In this document: positions 62,536 to 64,000 of the stretch, piece by piece | Layout: each line of letters starts with the position of its first letter | How positions within the stretch are numbered: the first letter of the stretch is position 1 | Assembly: GCF_036347055.1 (NCBI RefSeq) | Contig: NZ_CP108882.1 | Span: 7,242,001-7,306,000 of the forward strand | Direction of reading: 5' to 3' | From: Streptomyces sp. NBC_00820 | GTDB taxonomy: Bacteria > Actinomycetota > Actinomycetes > Streptomycetales > Streptomycetaceae | Length of the DNA stretch: 64,000 bases | The notes under the pieces: generated by a model | Databases searched by the model: none | What the model saw: only the letters and a program-made list of their open reading frames with translations | Told to the model about the DNA's origin: nothing | Made by a program: the position numbers and the translations under genes

Positions 62536-63063
62536 TCAGTCGCTGCCGGAAGTACGGGGATGCTCCATGCGGGCGAGCCACGTCGTCAGCAGCGTTTCCA
62601 GTGCCGCGGCCTCGGGGGGCGTCACCAGATCCAGCAGGCGCCGTTCGTTGCGCATGTGCTCGGTGAACGCCCGGTCGATCAGCTCCAGTCCGGGGCTGGT
62701 GAGGGCGATGATGCGGCCTCGTTGGTCGTTGCCGGACCGGCGGCGGGTGACGAGGCCGGCTCGCTCCAGACGATCGATTCTCTTCGTCATCGCACCGGTG
62801 GTGACCATGGTGTGCACGGCAAGCTCGCCGGGTGCGCGTTCATACGGCTCGCCCGCGCGTCGCAGGGCGCACAGGACGTCGAACTCGCCCTCGCTCAAGC
62901 CGTAGTGGCCGTAGACGAGACGGAGTTCTTCGCCCAGTCGGTCTGCCAGACGATGCAACCGGCCGATCACTCCTTGCGGGGTGACGTCGATGTCGGGTCT
63001 CTCGCGGCGCCACTCGGCCTGGATGCGGGCCACGTGGTCCGTCGTCGGTCGCCGTTCTTCCAT
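62536..63063 (-). CDS. MarR-family regulator
   Basis: A 175-residue winged-helix regulator: GLSEGEFDVLCALRRAG, ELAVHTMVTTGAMTKRIDRLERAGLVTRRRSGNDQRGRIIALTSPGLELIDRAF (recognition helix and wing near 85-130). The N-terminal 40 residues are polar. ATG 63063 or ATG 63072 is the start. The divergent EamA exporter gene and the palindromes between them indicate it represses the exporter and itself. Confidence 0.9.
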   Translation of the reverse strand: MEERRPTTDHVARIQAEWRRERPDIDVTPQGVIGRLHRLADRLGEELRLVYGHYGLSEGEFDVLCALRRAGEPYERAPGELAVHTMVTTGAMTKRIDRLERAGLVTRRRSGNDQRGRIIALTSPGLELIDRAFTEHMRNERRLLDLVTPPEAAALETLLTTWLARMEHPRTSGSD

Positions 63064-63074
63064 GACCGACATAA

Positions 63075-63092
63075 TAGCTTCCCGGGAAGCTA
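63075..63092. promoter_or_regulatory. MarR operator, perfect 18-bp palindrome
   Basis: TAGCTTCCCGGGAAGCTA is a perfect dyad three bases from the upstream ATG of the MarR gene (63072). Confidence 0.8.
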
Positions 63093-63096
63093 TATT

Positions 63097-63112
63097 GCCT
63101 TCCGTGGAAGCT
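63097..63112. promoter_or_regulatory. Second MarR half-matching operator over the EamA start
   Basis: GCCTTCCGTGGAAGCT repeats the CTTCC-GGAAGCT core with one mismatched arm and contains the GTG start of the EamA gene (63104), so binding could block initiation. Confidence 0.6.
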
Positions 63113-64000
63113 GACACGCGTTGGACAGTGCTGACGGCGGTCGCGCCGGTGGCCTGGGGGGCCAACTACTTCGTCACCCGTGAGTTCCTCCCGCCGGACC
63201 GCCCGCTGTACGGGGCAGCTCTGCGGGCGCTGCCCGCGGGGCTCGCCCTGCTGGCCCTGCGCCGGCGACGGCCTCGTGGAGTGTGGTGGTGGCGGTCCGC
63301 CGTACTGGGACTGCTCAATGTGAGCGTGTTCTTCGTCCTGGTCTATGCCGCCTCCCAACTGCTGCCGACGAGCGTCGCGTCGACGGTCATGGCGGCGTCT
63401 CCGCTGGCGATGATGTTCATCGCATGGCCCCTGGTGTCTGAACGGCCCCGGGGCGAGCACGTGTCCGGTGCCGTGATCGGACTCGCCGGTGTGTGCCTCA
63501 TGTTGCTCACGGGGGCAGGGGCGACAAGCGTGCCGGGGATCCTTGCCTCGGCGGCGGCCGTACTGGTGTCGTCCTTCGGTCACGTCCTCACCAAGCGGTG
63601 GAGCGGGGACGCGACCGGCGCCGACATGCTCGCCTTGACCGCCTGGCAGCTCACCGCGGGAGGACTGTTCCTGCTGCCGGTCGCCGCAGTCGTGGAGGGC
63701 ACTCCGCCCGCGCTCTCCACGCCTGTGTGCGTCGCGTTCTGCTACGTCTCCCTGGTGGCCACCGCGCTGGCCTTCACTGCCTGGTTCACCGGACTGCGGC
63801 ATCTGCCCGCGGGCACCGTGGGACTGATCGGACTCCTCAACCCATCACCGGCGTACTGCTCGGCACGGTACTCGCCGCAGAGGCGCTGACTGTTCAGCAG
63901 GTGTGCGGACTGGGCATGGTCCTCGCGGGCGTCGCCCTGGGACGCCCCAGGCGCGCCGGCCGACGTGCCGGCCGACGTGCCGGCCGAGGTGCCGGTCATC
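63104..64000 (+). pseudogene. EamA-family exporter with a 3'-end frameshift (runs off the window)
   Basis: A DMT/EamA-type inner-membrane transporter with ten expected helices. VAPVAWGANYFVTREFLPPDRPLYGAALRALPAGLALLALR opens it, then VFFVLVYAASQLLPTSVASTVMAASPLAMM and SSFGHVLTKRWSGD (second repeat). After GTVGLIGLLNP at about 63843 the frame ends in NPSPAYCSARYSPQRR. The +2 frame from 63844 gives the expected last helix ITGVLLGTVLAAEALTVQQVCGLGMVLAGVALGRP, open to base 64000, where GCCGGCCGACGT units repeat. A single missing base explains this: either a real mutation or a sequencing error. Confidence 0.75.

Overview
The window is high-GC actinobacterial DNA, almost certainly from a Streptomyces. 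The supporting signs are extreme third-position G/C, AGGAGG-type ribosome sites with frequent GTG starts, an ergothioneine gene (egtA), an Asp23/Gls24 protein, a SigB/SigF-type sigma factor, a cellulase under a CebR box, a methyltransferase of the Streptomyces DUF574 type and a TTA (bldA) codon in a LacI regulator. There are no rRNA genes, no CRISPR array and no complete insertion sequence. The only RNA gene I can see is tRNA-Sec.

Layout. 0-11.8 kb: the 5' part of egtA with an overlapping Cys-containing leader ORF, a PARG-like macrodomain protein, a PemK-like toxin without partner, a leucine-rich-repeat-variant protein, a flotillin with its small NfeD-like partner, an amidase, a TerD/nuclease-like fusion and an HSL-type esterase. 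12-18.8 kb: an FMN reductase divergent from a TetR regulator over two matching operators, a LacI regulator, thioredoxin, an unusual flavoprotein disulfide reductase, a serine hydrolase and a wrecked LysR gene. 19-25.4 kb: a TPR protein, an MbtH protein, an XRE-STAND regulator, an FAH-family hydrolase, a CDF metal transporter, a SigB-type sigma factor and a small secreted Cys protein. 25.5-34 kb: GNAT enzymes, a GH6-FnIII-CBM3 cellulase with a CebR box, a second orphan CebR box in front of a gene stump, and a decaying DUF4254-GT9-MFS-oxygenase operon. 34.3-37.5 kb: a secreted GH92/ricin-lectin mannosidase behind two identical LacI-type palindromes.

37.6-55.4 kb is the most interesting part: a selenocysteine island. 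It holds a formate dehydrogenase alpha subunit with an in-frame UGA (Sec194) followed by a bacterial SECIS hairpin, its FeS subunit and an NrfD-type membrane subunit, then selA, selB, tRNA-Sec on the opposite strand, and selD. Just upstream lie a cysteine desulfurase with a His/Gly-rich tail and, divergent from it, a coupled three-gene operon: an acyl-CoA-dehydrogenase-like flavoprotein, a PhnD-like protein with no signal peptide, and a TusA-like domain lacking its Cys fused to a ferritin-like diiron domain. Next to that are a CoxM-like FAD protein and a zinc alcohol dehydrogenase. I infer, without proof, that this neighbourhood may be a sulfur/selenium handling module feeding the Sec machinery.

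55.6-64 kb: two SDR enzymes, a small membrane protein under an orphan TetR-type palindrome, a graveyard of gene fragments (SDR tail joined to a histidine-kinase tail, and a carotenoid-desaturase-like tail) around a 163-bp MITE-like element with 20-bp perfect inverted repeats, a stand-alone HflX N-domain protein, Gls24, an amidase lacking its N-terminus, and a MarR/EamA divergent pair over a perfect 18-bp palindrome. The EamA gene carries an apparent one-base frameshift near its end. Starts are chosen from visible ribosome sites and reading frames. All family names are from motif recognition by eye, not database searches.
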